Position numbers and translations under genes: made by a program. A DNA stretch of 64,000 nucleotides from Afipia felis ATCC 53690 (lineage in GTDB: Bacteria; Pseudomonadota; Alphaproteobacteria; Rhizobiales; Xanthobacteraceae), in contig NZ_KB375270.1 of NCBI RefSeq assembly GCF_000314735.2, positions 3,224,001 through 3,288,000 of the forward strand, in the 5' to 3' direction. Below the pieces are notes generated by a model that worked only from the letters and a program-made list of their open reading frames with translations, was not told the DNA's origin and made no database searches. This document shows positions 1-7,102 of this stretch, piece after piece. The number at the start of each line of letters is the position of its first letter. Position 1 is the first letter of the stretch.

Positions 1-711
1 GAGGCGCAAGACGCCTGGGCGCTCAAGGGCCATCAGCGGGCCGTTGCCGGTTGGAATAGCGGCTTCTTCGACGATCTGGTTATCAAGCTACCCGAACTCG
101 AGTGTGACTCCAATCCGCGCGCAGATACGTCATCGGAGAAACTTGCCGCGCTCAAGCCCGCGTTCGACAAAAGGAGCGGACAGGGAACGCTTACGGCAGG
201 AAACTCGTCACCCATCACAGACGGCGCCGCCGGCTGCTGGATTGCAAACGAGGCGGGCCTCGACCGGCTGCCGTCGAATACGCCGTATTTGCGCTTGGTC
301 GATTACGAGGTCGCTGCGGTCGACCACCATACTGAGGGGCTGCTGATGGCGCCCTCCTATGCGATTCCTCGTCTGCTTGCACGACACGGTCTGCGCTTTG
401 ACGACATTCACCTTTGGGAGATCCACGAAGCCTTCGCGGCCCAGGTGCTGGCGAATGTCGCTGCCATCGAACGGAGGGATTGGATCCGGTCCAAGACTGG
501 AGTTGACGCCGATTTCGGTACCTTCCGGTGGGACCGCGTCAATCCCAATGGAGGCTCAGTCGCGATTGGTCACCCGTTCGCCGCGACGGGCGCGAGAGAC
601 TTGAGTCAGGCAGTGAAGGAGCTTTGGTCGCGACCGGCGGGATCACGCGGGATCATTAGCGTTTGTGCCGACGGCGGGCAGGGGACAGTCGCTCTCCTAG
701 AGAGAGTTTGA
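1..711 (+). CDS. Thiolase (acetyl-CoA acyltransferase), 3' part only
   Basis: The reading frame is open from the first base, so the gene begins left of the window; 236 C-terminal residues are visible. The segment TAGNSSPITDGAAG near residue 67 is the thiolase substrate-loop motif. EIHEAFAAQVL, NPNGGSVAIGHPFAATGAR (active-site His) and the terminal CADGGQGTVALLERV (active-site Cys) are the usual C-terminal thiolase motifs. Thiolases cleave or condense acyl-CoA thioesters; the FadI/FadA-like style of these motifs suggests a degradative role, but the substrate cannot be read. The gene converges on the dehalogenase-like gene and belongs to the accessory island. It is probably part of a fatty-acid or aromatic catabolic cluster cut by the window edge. 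Confidence 0.85.
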   Translation, partial: EAQDAWALKGHQRAVAGWNSGFFDDLVIKLPELECDSNPRADTSSEKLAALKPAFDKRSGQGTLTAGNSSPITDGAAGCWIANEAGLDRLPSNTPYLRLVDYEVAAVDHHTEGLLMAPSYAIPRLLARHGLRFDDIHLWEIHEAFAAQVLANVAAIERRDWIRSKTGVDADFGTFRWDRVNPNGGSVAIGHPFAATGARDLSQAVKELWSRPAGSRGIISVCADGGQGTVALLERV

Positions 712-745
712 CCGTTGATGGAAACGTCGCATCCTCGGTCGCCGA

Positions 746-1513
746 TCAGCCCAAGCCCGGCGATGCCATTTTGAGAGGCTTATGCCGGGATCTCGCCGTC
801 GCTTTCCATCCGTCGCCTCGATCTCGTGTGCTCGGAATGCCGTAATGCACAAGCGCTTCGGATGCCTCTGCGAGTGACTCCACTACGGCGTCAGGAGCTC
901 GCATAATTCTCGGATACTTGTTAGAGCGCGCGATATAGACCGTTCTCAATCCGGCGCAGCCCGCGCCGTGAACGTCCCATCCGTGAGCCGCGACCAGGGC
1001 AAGCTTCCCAGCCGCAATCCCGGCACGCTGGGCGGCATAGAGGTAGACCTCGCGACGCGGCTTCCAGTGTCTGACGTCATCCACTGACAGCGTTTCTTCG
1101 ACAAATTGGTCTAGCCCACTGGCTTGCAGCAACTTCGCCGTCGCTTCAGTGCTGCCGTTCGTGAGGGTGAAGATGCGTATCCCAGCTTCATGAAGTCGTC
1201 GGAATGCAATGCCGGCGTCCGGATGGGGTTTTAGCTGCGCGAACCCGTCGATGACGGCGGCAAGCCTTGTGGCGGCTGCGTCCCTGCGCTCCACGATGTA
1301 GGTCTCCAACGTAGCGGACGCGACATCCCGAAATGGCCGGTATACGCCGCTCGCGTCGAGGGCGAATCCATCCCGCAAGATTTGCGCAAACCAGAGTTCC
1401 AGCGCCTCGCTTGGCAAGCCGGCGGCGACTAACAGGGGACGCAATTCTTCCAACGAGAAGACCGTCTCAATTACATCGAACGCAACAGCTTCGGGAAACC
1501 ACTTCGCCGCCAT
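746..1513 (-). CDS. HAD-superfamily hydrolase, haloacid dehalogenase type II-like
   Basis: A 255-residue HAD protein. Motif I is FDVIETVF with the nucleophilic Asp, motif II is LTNGS, motif III is the Lys of HWKPRREVY, and motif IV is VAAHGWDVHGAGCAGL. These follow the pattern of (S)-2-haloacid dehalogenases, which hydrolyse 2-haloalkanoic acids. In the dehalogenases I know, the segment after the nucleophile reads AYGT; here it reads VIET, so substrate preference may differ. The start chosen is the ATG at MAAKWFP, preceded by a GAGGG ribosome site; upstream codons in frame overlap the next gene. It lies 7 bases after the flavoprotein gene and is probably the last gene of the extended mer transcript. 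A generic HAD phosphatase is the alternative. Confidence 0.75.
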   Translation of the reverse strand: MAAKWFPEAVAFDVIETVFSLEELRPLLVAAGLPSEALELWFAQILRDGFALDASGVYRPFRDVASATLETYIVERRDAAATRLAAVIDGFAQLKPHPDAGIAFRRLHEAGIRIFTLTNGSTEATAKLLQASGLDQFVEETLSVDDVRHWKPRREVYLYAAQRAGIAAGKLALVAAHGWDVHGAGCAGLRTVYIARSNKYPRIMRAPDAVVESLAEASEALVHYGIPSTRDRGDGWKATARSRHKPLKMASPGLG

Positions 1514-1520
1514 CGTGCCC

Positions 1521-2870
1521 TCACAGCATGTAAGCAATGTCCGAACCGGCCGTCGGATAAGCAAAGATCGCCTCTTTCAATCGCGACACGGGCAGATCAG
1601 CACGGATTGCGAGCGCAAAGACGTTAATGACTTCCTCCGCATGCGGCCCAATAAGATGCGCACCGAGAATTCGCTCTGTGCCATCTTCGATTAGGATCTT
1701 GAACCCTGAACAGTCCTCCCCCACACGCCGTGCGGTGTACCAATCTGAGGTCTTCTCGTGGCGAACTCGGTAGCGCAGGTTTCGCCGCTGGGCCTCGTCT
1801 TCGAGCAGACCCACGCTGGCGAGCGGCGGGATGGTGAAAACTACGCTCGCTACGCCCTGGTAGTTTGGGCGCTGCTGGTTTCCCTCGACCATGTTCGCTG
1901 CGACCACCGCCCCGTCGCGGCTCGCGACAGGGGTCAAAGGCGGCCCACTCGAGGCAGCATCGCCCGCGGCGTAGACCGCAGGATTGGACGTGCTTTGCAA
2001 AAACTCATTCAGTAACAGCCGTCCGCTCTCTTGCGAGACATTTGCTGCTGCAAGATCCAGCGTTTCCAGGTCTGGCGTACGCCCAGCTGCATGCACAACA
2101 AGATCGGCCTCCACAACGGAGCGTGTACCCTCAGATATGGTCACAACCCTGAAGCCGTCCCGGGTCTTTTCGATCGACTCGACGCGTGTCTTTAAGCGGA
2201 TATCGATGCCCAAACCAGCAGACTTGTCGTTGAGCCAACCCACGAGTTCTTGATCGAATTGAGCGAGAACTGTGGGCGATCGCTCCAGAATGGTCACCGC
2301 AGCACCGGCGCGCGCTGCGACGTGCGAAAATTCCGCTGCGATGAAGCCTCCGCCGACAAACACTAGCCGCTTCGGCAACTCGTCGAGCTCTAAAAAGTCG
2401 GTGCTGGTTGCAAGGTACTCCTCGCCCGCGATACCCAGACGCATCGGCACCGCCCCTGTCGCGATTAGGGTAAAACGGGTCTCTAACGTCTGATTGCCAA
2501 CCTCGATCGCGTTCGGGCCGCGAAACCGCGCATGTTCACGAAACGCGTCGATGCCATGCTTGGCGAGTTCTTCCTCACGCCGATTCGGCACAGGGTCGGT
2601 AAAGCTCCGCTTGAACGCCATGAGCTGACGCCAATCGATAGACGGCTCTCCTCCGCTAATGCCTTTGCCACGCAATCGCTGGCTCTGGTCCAAAGCGTCT
2701 GCAATTCCGACCAAAACCTTCTTCGGATCGCACCCACGGAGCGCACAAGTGCCCCCAAACGGACGATGGTCGACAATGGCGACGCGCCAGCCAGCGGCGC
2801 GACAACGAAACGCTGCCGTCGTCGCGCCAGCACCCGAACCGATAACAACGAGATCGTAGCGGCCCTGCAT
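1521..2870 (-). CDS. FAD-dependent pyridine nucleotide-disulfide oxidoreductase, MerA/glutathione reductase-like
   Basis: A 449-residue class I flavoprotein disulfide reductase. It shows an N-terminal FAD-binding GSGAGA, the redox pair GGTCALRGCDPKK (C42 and C47), a second nucleotide-binding stretch VGGGFIAAEF, the FAD contact YAAGDAA, and a C-terminal dimerisation domain. The start ATG at MQGRYDLVVIG is chosen because the Rossmann fold begins there; a longer frame adds 28 unlikely residues. The canonical HPTxxE active-site dyad near the C-terminus is replaced by AYPTAGSD, so the base seen in glutathione and lipoamide reductases is missing. It sits between merA and the HAD gene in the same direction, so a role in metal or thiol stress is inferred. 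The substrate is unknown. Confidence 0.8.
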   Translation of the reverse strand: MQGRYDLVVIGSGAGATTAAFRCRAAGWRVAIVDHRPFGGTCALRGCDPKKVLVGIADALDQSQRLRGKGISGGEPSIDWRQLMAFKRSFTDPVPNRREEELAKHGIDAFREHARFRGPNAIEVGNQTLETRFTLIATGAVPMRLGIAGEEYLATSTDFLELDELPKRLVFVGGGFIAAEFSHVAARAGAAVTILERSPTVLAQFDQELVGWLNDKSAGLGIDIRLKTRVESIEKTRDGFRVVTISEGTRSVVEADLVVHAAGRTPDLETLDLAAANVSQESGRLLLNEFLQSTSNPAVYAAGDAASSGPPLTPVASRDGAVVAANMVEGNQQRPNYQGVASVVFTIPPLASVGLLEDEAQRRNLRYRVRHEKTSDWYTARRVGEDCSGFKILIEDGTERILGAHLIGPHAEEVINVFALAIRADLPVSRLKEAIFAYPTAGSDIAYML

Positions 2871-3024
2871 CAGATGCCTTTCTATTCTTAGTGATAACAA
2901 TTGCCGCAGCCTGAGGCCAGCGACCGGCCTTAACAGAATGGTTCGACCAATCATGCTGAAAGGTTACAGCGCATTCTCGCTGTTTCAGATCGACGACACC
3001 TAGGACGGCAAGACACTGTCGTCC

Positions 3025-4458
3025 TCATCCAGCACAACATGAAAGCTTCGTCACTTCTCTGTCGAACGCGAGCGCTGCGAGCTTCAGGCCTTCCACCGTG
3101 GTGAGATATGGGAATATCGTGTCCGCGATCTGCTGTACGGTCAGTCCGGCACGGATCGCTATAACAGCGGTTTGGATACTATCGGCGCCTTCCGGGGCGA
3201 GGATATGGGCGCCGAGCAGCCGCCCGTCGCCTGCATGGGCAACCAGTTTGATGAGCCCCCGCGTGTCACGGGCGGCAAGTGCGCGCGGCACTTGATTGAG
3301 GTTGATGGTTGAGACGCGGACAATATGGCCCGCGGCGCGGGCCGCAAACTCGGTCAGCCCGACGCTTGCGACCTGCGGGTCGGTGAACACGACGGCGGGC
3401 ATAGCGCTGTTATCGTAGCGCAGACTGTCACCGTTGAGGGCGTTCCTCGCTGCGAGCTTGGCGCCATAGGCGGCCATGTATACGAATTGGTCGCGGCCGG
3501 TGACATCGCCGGCGGCATAGATGTTGGCCCTGGTGGTGCGCATGCACTCGTCGATGACGATGCCACCCTTCGGCGAGATAGGGATGCCGTGTTCGGCGAG
3601 CCCAAGGCCTTCGACGTTGGGCGCACGCCCAGTCGTGACCAGCACCTGGTCGGCGTCGATTGCAATATCGCGATTATCGCGGGTGACGATGAGTGAAATC
3701 CCACCCGCGATCCCGCGAATTGCCCGGTAGGCAATGCCGGAGACGACGGTAATTCCTTCATCCTCGAAATATCCCATGAGCGCCGCGCCGATCTCGGGCT
3801 CAGCCGCTGGCAGCAGGTGCGAGCGGCACACGAGCGTTACTCTAACGCCGGCCCGGGCGAACATCTGAGCGAGTTCAGTGCCGATATAGCCGCCGCCGAT
3901 GACGAGCAGGGAGCGCGGCAACTCTTCGATGTCGAGTGCCGTCGTGCTAGTTAGATACGGCACCGCCTCGATACCAGGAATGGCGGGCATCGCCGACCGC
4001 GCACCGGTCGCGATGATGATCTTGCCAGCAGCGACGCGGAAGCTCCCCGCCTCGATACCGCCCTTGATGAGGCGCGCCGGTCCCTCGAGATAAGTGATGC
4101 CGTTATAGGCGGGGAGTAGGTCAATGTATTTAGTTTGGCGCAGCGCAGAAACGAGTGCGTCCTTCTGACGAACGGTTCCACGCCAGTCGGTCAGTTCGGC
4201 GTTGGCCGTGATGCCGGCAAAGCGGGCGGCCGCGCGGGCGTTATGAAGTGTCTCTGCGGCGCGGATGAGGGTCTTCGATGGTACGCAGCCAACATTGACG
4301 CAGGTCCCACCAATGGGGCCGCTCCCGACGAGCGCCACCCGCGCGCCCTGATCGGCGGCCGTGATCGCGGCCGAGAATCCCGCTGATCCGGCGCCGATGA
4401 CCGCAAGGTCGTAGTGACGGTTTCGATTCGTGGCGTCCGCCGTGTAGCAATCGTTCAT
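3025..4458 (-). CDS. merA: Mercuric reductase
   Basis: A 477-residue MerA that reduces Hg(II) to volatile Hg(0) with NADPH in the cytoplasm. It carries FAD-binding VIGAGSAGFSAA, the catalytic pair GGTCVNVGCVPSK (C53/C58), NADPH-binding VIGGGYIGTEL, the YAAGDVTG motif, the MerA-type FPYLTTVEGLKLAA in place of HPTxxE, and the C-terminal vicinal cysteines in LSCCAG that hand mercury to the active site. The N-terminal heavy-metal-associated domain of Tn21-type enzymes is absent, as in many shorter MerA proteins. The ATG at MNDCYTAD is chosen; an extension of 13 basic residues upstream looks non-coding. It is the third gene of the mer operon, after merT and the damaged merP. Confidence 0.95.
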   Translation of the reverse strand: MNDCYTADATNRNRHYDLAVIGAGSAGFSAAITAADQGARVALVGSGPIGGTCVNVGCVPSKTLIRAAETLHNARAAARFAGITANAELTDWRGTVRQKDALVSALRQTKYIDLLPAYNGITYLEGPARLIKGGIEAGSFRVAAGKIIIATGARSAMPAIPGIEAVPYLTSTTALDIEELPRSLLVIGGGYIGTELAQMFARAGVRVTLVCRSHLLPAAEPEIGAALMGYFEDEGITVVSGIAYRAIRGIAGGISLIVTRDNRDIAIDADQVLVTTGRAPNVEGLGLAEHGIPISPKGGIVIDECMRTTRANIYAAGDVTGRDQFVYMAAYGAKLAARNALNGDSLRYDNSAMPAVVFTDPQVASVGLTEFAARAAGHIVRVSTINLNQVPRALAARDTRGLIKLVAHAGDGRLLGAHILAPEGADSIQTAVIAIRAGLTVQQIADTIFPYLTTVEGLKLAALAFDREVTKLSCCAG

Positions 4459-4730
4459 GAGTTTGACTTTCGTTTTGCGCTTTCGAGCGCGCAGCAATCG
4501 ACAGTGTTTTGGTTGGCCAACCGGTCACGACGTAAGGTCAAACGCCGATCAAAGCGATGACGGTCACAATCGCGACAGAGCCAGTGAGCACAGGCGCAGC
4601 AGGCGCGATGGAGTCGACGGCCACTAACGGCGCGGGTCCGGCGAACACAGGACGGCCAGACCAGCGACAATTGCGCCAAGAGACTTTTTCCGCTTACATC
4701 CTTGAGCTCTAGCGCAGAAGCGGCCGCCCA
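4459..4730. other. merP-merA interval without a clear gene
   Basis: These 272 bases lie where many mer operons carry a small membrane transporter gene (merC, merF or similar). On the minus strand a frame ending in a hydrophobic run, APVLTGSVAIVTVIALIGV, is visible at about 4541-4630. It has no convincing start, since an ATG just upstream is followed at once by a stop. It may be the decayed tail of a small membrane protein. Nothing else is recognisable. Confidence 0.4.
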
Positions 4731-5040
4731 TCAGCTTTTCGTGCGCTTCGAGATTTCCGCAGGGTAACCTTGGCCAGTGGTGGCCTTGATCATCGCCGCC
4801 GGCGAAGTCTGAGCGTCGTCATATGTGACGGTCGCTTCGACATCGGCGTTGCCGTCTGCCTGTCTAACCAAAAACACCGGTGACGCCCTTGACGTGGGCG
4901 AGCGCGCTCTTGACGATTGGCCCGCACAGCACACAGCCCGCATGATGAACGTCGAGGATAACGGTGGCTTGTCCTGCCTGCGCGGCCAATGGCGCAAGCA
5001 GCATGCCGAGTGCGGCAAATGTTCCGATCTGGGTCTTCAT
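4731..5040 (-). pseudogene. merP: Periplasmic mercury-binding protein MerP, frameshifted
   Basis: MerP scavenges Hg(II) in the periplasm and passes it to MerT. The first 58 codons encode a signal peptide (MKTQIGTFAALGMLLAPLAAQA) and the start of the HMA fold with HHAGCVLCG, where C36 and C39 correspond to the GMTCxxC pair, then a premature TAG. The rest of the family pattern (VRQADGNADVEATVTYDD, then TGQGYPAE) continues in the next frame to a stop at 4731. Removing one base from the A5 run at 4870-4874 joins the halves into a protein of normal MerP length, about 100 residues. Either the gene is broken or the homopolymer is a sequencing error. It lies between merT and merA. Confidence 0.85.
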
Positions 5041-5110
5041 GTCTCTAACCTTTCCTGGCATTGAACACTGGATGTCGATGGTAGGGTGGCTCTCGCCGGA
5101 CGCCGGCGCT

Positions 5111-5533
5111 TCAGAGGAGATAGCGCGCCGCATAGGGGAACCCGACAGCGAGCACGACCAACGTCGCGGCGGTCCAGAGGCCGATCTTCGCGGCCCGGTC
5201 CGATTGGGACGTGGCGCAGTAGCCATCCGCGCATGCGATTTCCCGGTTGCGCCGGAGACGCCACCCGCCGTAGGCGATGAAGGTGAGCGAGACGCCCGCG
5301 AAAATCGGCTGGTAAGGCTCGAGTGCGGTCAGATTGCCGATCCAGGCTCCGCTGACACCAGCCAGGAATAACGCGAAGGGGATGACGCAGCACGACGCCG
5401 CTCCTAGAGCGCCGAGGATACCGCCGACAGCGAACAGGCGCGGCGTTCGATCTGCGTCTAAACGCTCTGACGTTACGGCCGAGGCGTGGGCCGTCGCAGC
5501 GGCGATTGCAGCGGGTGTATCGCGCATCTTCAA
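5111..5533 (-). CDS. merT: Mercuric ion transporter MerT
   Basis: A 140-residue inner-membrane protein that imports Hg(II) for reduction by MerA. Residues 35-60 form the first membrane helix with the vicinal cysteines GAASCCVIPF (C48/C49). Two further helices follow, with the cytoplasmic-loop pair C101/C106 in ACADGYC that relays mercury. The N-terminal 30 residues are polar and longer than in Tn21 MerT. The start may be either Met1 or Met3, two codons apart. It is the first gene of the mer operon, divergent from merR and preceded by a MerR-type promoter. The second gene, merP, is frameshifted, so transport may depend on MerT alone. Confidence 0.92.
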   Translation of the reverse strand: MKMRDTPAAIAAATAHASAVTSERLDADRTPRLFAVGGILGALGAASCCVIPFALFLAGVSGAWIGNLTALEPYQPIFAGVSLTFIAYGGWRLRRNREIACADGYCATSQSDRAAKIGLWTAATLVVLAVGFPYAARYLL

Positions 5534-5569
5534 ACTCTCTCTGCTTGCCCAAAACGTCGATCTCGAACT

Positions 5570-5600
5570 AGGCTACGGTCTGTAGCGACTACAGGGTCAA
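5570..5600 (-). promoter_or_regulatory. MerR-controlled merT promoter/operator
   Basis: On the minus strand a -35 element TTGACC (5595-5600) is followed after exactly 19 bases by a -10-like TAGCCT (5570-5575). The over-long spacer contains the dyad CTGTAGTCGCTACAG (5580-5594). A 19-base spacer with a central dyad is the signature of promoters that MerR-family activators untwist. It lies in the 79-base space between the divergent merT and merR, so it very likely controls merTPA and, by occlusion, merR itself. Confidence 0.8.
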
Positions 5601-5612
5601 GAGGTTTTTGCG

Positions 5613-6041
5613 ATGCGCGATCAGACTCCGGCGAAGGGCCTCCAGAGGGCCGAATTGGCCCGGCGGACGGGCGCTAATCTCGAAACAGTGCGCTACTACG
5701 AGAAGGTCGGCCTGCTGCCACCGCCGCCGCGAACGGCCGCCGGCTATCGGAGCTATGACAGGGCGCACGAACGCCGTCTCAGCTTTGTGCTGAGGGCGCG
5801 TGAACTTGGATTCTCACTTGAGGAGGTACGCGCCTTGTTGCGTCTGGTGGACGAGCGGGACCAGCCGTGCGCGGAAGCGAGCCGACTCGCGGCAACTCAC
5901 TTGGTGAACGTGCGGACGAAAATCGCCGATCTGCAACGTATGGAGGGAGTCCTGAAGAGGGTCCTCGCGCAATGCGGTGATGGAAGGCGCCCGGATTGCC
6001 CGCTGATCGAGACGTTGTTTCGTGAGACGACCGTCGAATAG
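5613..6041 (+). CDS. merR: Mercury-responsive transcriptional regulator MerR
   Basis: A 142-residue MerR-family protein. The N-terminal winged helix-turn-helix includes ELARRTGANLETVRYYEKVGLL and AGYRSYDRAHERRLSFV, followed by the dimerisation helix and a C-terminal loop. Three cysteines match the Hg(II)-binding set of MerR: C86 in QPCAEAS, C121 in AQCGDG and C129 in PDCPLIETLF. This separates it from zinc-, copper- and redox-sensing relatives. It represses merT without mercury and activates with it, through the operator in the divergent intergenic region. The ATG at 5613 leaves full space for the operator upstream. Confidence 0.93.
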   Translation: MRDQTPAKGLQRAELARRTGANLETVRYYEKVGLLPPPPRTAAGYRSYDRAHERRLSFVLRARELGFSLEEVRALLRLVDERDQPCAEASRLAATHLVNVRTKIADLQRMEGVLKRVLAQCGDGRRPDCPLIETLFRETTVE

Positions 6042-6153
6042 GTCGGCTCGATTACGCCGAAACACGCTGGATTTTGCTCCCAGTTTATCCGGAAGCGCGG
6101 ACTTCGGCGCGAATCGGAAAACAAGCCAAGCAATCGAATTTACGGGGTAGTTC

Positions 6154-6193
6154 GGCTGTGGGGACAGGATCCGAACCTGTGACCTCCAATGAG
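6154..6193 (-). other. tRNA 3'-end fragment, initiator-tRNA-like
   Basis: On the minus strand the sequence carries a tRNA T-arm: a 5-base stem ACAGG, loop TTCGGAT and stem CCTGT, preceded by GGAGGTC and followed by CCCCACAGCC. This resembles the 3' end of initiator tRNA-Met(CAT), including a CTCAT-like stretch just before it. The 5' half with the acceptor and D-arm is not present, and CCA is replaced by CCG, so it is not a working tRNA. Such pieces often mark attachment sites or scars of integrative elements. Confidence 0.5.
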
Positions 6194-6302
6194 CGCGAGC
6201 GATCTTCCCAGCGAACGCGACAAGAAAAGTACCACCGCTCTTCGCGACGCTCGCCGCCTCTCTTACGTCGCCGTCACGCGCCCCGAAAAGAACTCAACCT
6301 GA
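6189..6302 (+). pseudogene. Possible remnant of a UvrD/AddA-type helicase (motif VI)
   Basis: A 37-residue frame contains RDARRLSYVAVTRPEK, which closely resembles helicase motif VI of UvrD-family enzymes (RRLxYVAxTRA). Nothing else of a helicase is visible on either side, and the frame stops soon after. It overlaps the edge of the tRNA fragment and lies between the mer and ubiquitin-like modules. If real, it is a small leftover of a gene lost during rearrangement; a chance match cannot be excluded. Confidence 0.35.
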
Positions 6303-6665
6303 TTTTTCAGGAGCATCATCACTCGCCGTGGTGAAGGAGCTCTTTGACAGAAGTCAGAATTGAATAATCGACGGGCGTCACCCATCCCATACCTAAGACC
6401 GACGCCGGCAGTCCTTCCGCCTTCGTGGCCTCGCTTGAAGGCGTCGGGGCATTGCGGGCGAAAGACTCATATGGCCTGCTTCCGACTCTCCCAGCGCCAT
6501 GTGCCGCAAGTCTGAGAAACATTAAACGGGGAGCAATCGCTAGACCCTCGAAGCCAACCCTTAAGAGGAGTGGCGCGCCGGACAGGATCAAACTGGGCAC
6601 TGCTATGTCATTGTTGCCGCCATCAATTTCTGATTCCGGCAATTTGCACTTCGCGCCAGACGCAG
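6303..6665. other. Intergenic stretch without a recognisable gene
   Basis: Overlapping open frames of about 85-107 codons exist on both strands here, but none resembles a known family, has a good ribosome site or shows a recognisable domain. The stretch lies downstream of the DUF6527 gene and probably belongs to the rearranged junction between island modules. Confidence 0.4.
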
Positions 6666-7088
6666 TTATTTCGCACGCTTAAACAGCGTTACTACCCAGG
6701 CGATGAACCGTTGCCACCAAGCTGGCGGTGTGGACGGCGCCGGCGGCGGTGGCGGCTTGATTTCACCAGTGTAAACTTGGCTGGTGTAGTGATCTGCTCG
6801 TTGCGCGCGCTGCGTCTCACCATAGGTCATGCTCGGATACCAATCGATCCGCGACTCCCTGATCCAATAGTGTGATTTGCAGGGCAAAACGCCGAGGCCT
6901 ATCGAGGGCTCAAGCGAGACCGTCGAGCCGTGATCAGTCAATCGCCACTTCGAGGGATTGAGGGGCGTCACAACTTTATTGCCGCAGCCGCAGCAGCATA
7001 GGTGAGATGCGGTTTTAAAGCGGTTGGAAATGTAAAGCATGCCTTTGTCGAGATCCTTTGGGATGAACTCGACGTAGCAGTGCTTCAT
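6666..7088 (-). CDS. DUF6527 family protein of the ubiquitin-like operon
   Basis: A 140-residue protein starting at MKHCYVEFIPKDLDKG. The N-terminal 90 residues match the DUF6527 pattern: HLCCCGCGNKVVTPL (C31-C33, C35), TVSLEPSIG, then LPCKSHYWIRESRIDW. The Cys and His residues suggest a metal site; the conserved Ser in EPSIG and the His in KSHYW are candidate catalytic residues. The C-terminal 40 residues are a proline run and a hydrophobic-basic tail (WWQRFIAWVVTLFKRAK), possibly a membrane anchor. It follows the E1-like gene by 14 bases. From memory, proteins of this family occur beside bacterial ubiquitin-like proteins and one has been reported as a serine deubiquitinase (BubE). That role here is inference. 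Confidence 0.78.
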   Translation of the reverse strand: MKHCYVEFIPKDLDKGMLYISNRFKTASHLCCCGCGNKVVTPLNPSKWRLTDHGSTVSLEPSIGLGVLPCKSHYWIRESRIDWYPSMTYGETQRAQRADHYTSQVYTGEIKPPPPPAPSTPPAWWQRFIAWVVTLFKRAK

Positions 7089-7102
7089 GGTCGTGCGCCG
7101 CG

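Noticed and set aside
4455..4679. Cys-rich 74-codon frame between merP and merA
   Set aside because: The cysteines are scattered without a CxxC or membrane pattern of MerC, MerF or MerE; it looks like an off-frame reading.
6319..6642. 107-codon minus-strand frame downstream of the DUF6527 gene
   Set aside because: No recognisable family, no good ribosome site and an overlapping plus-strand frame of similar length; treated as non-coding.
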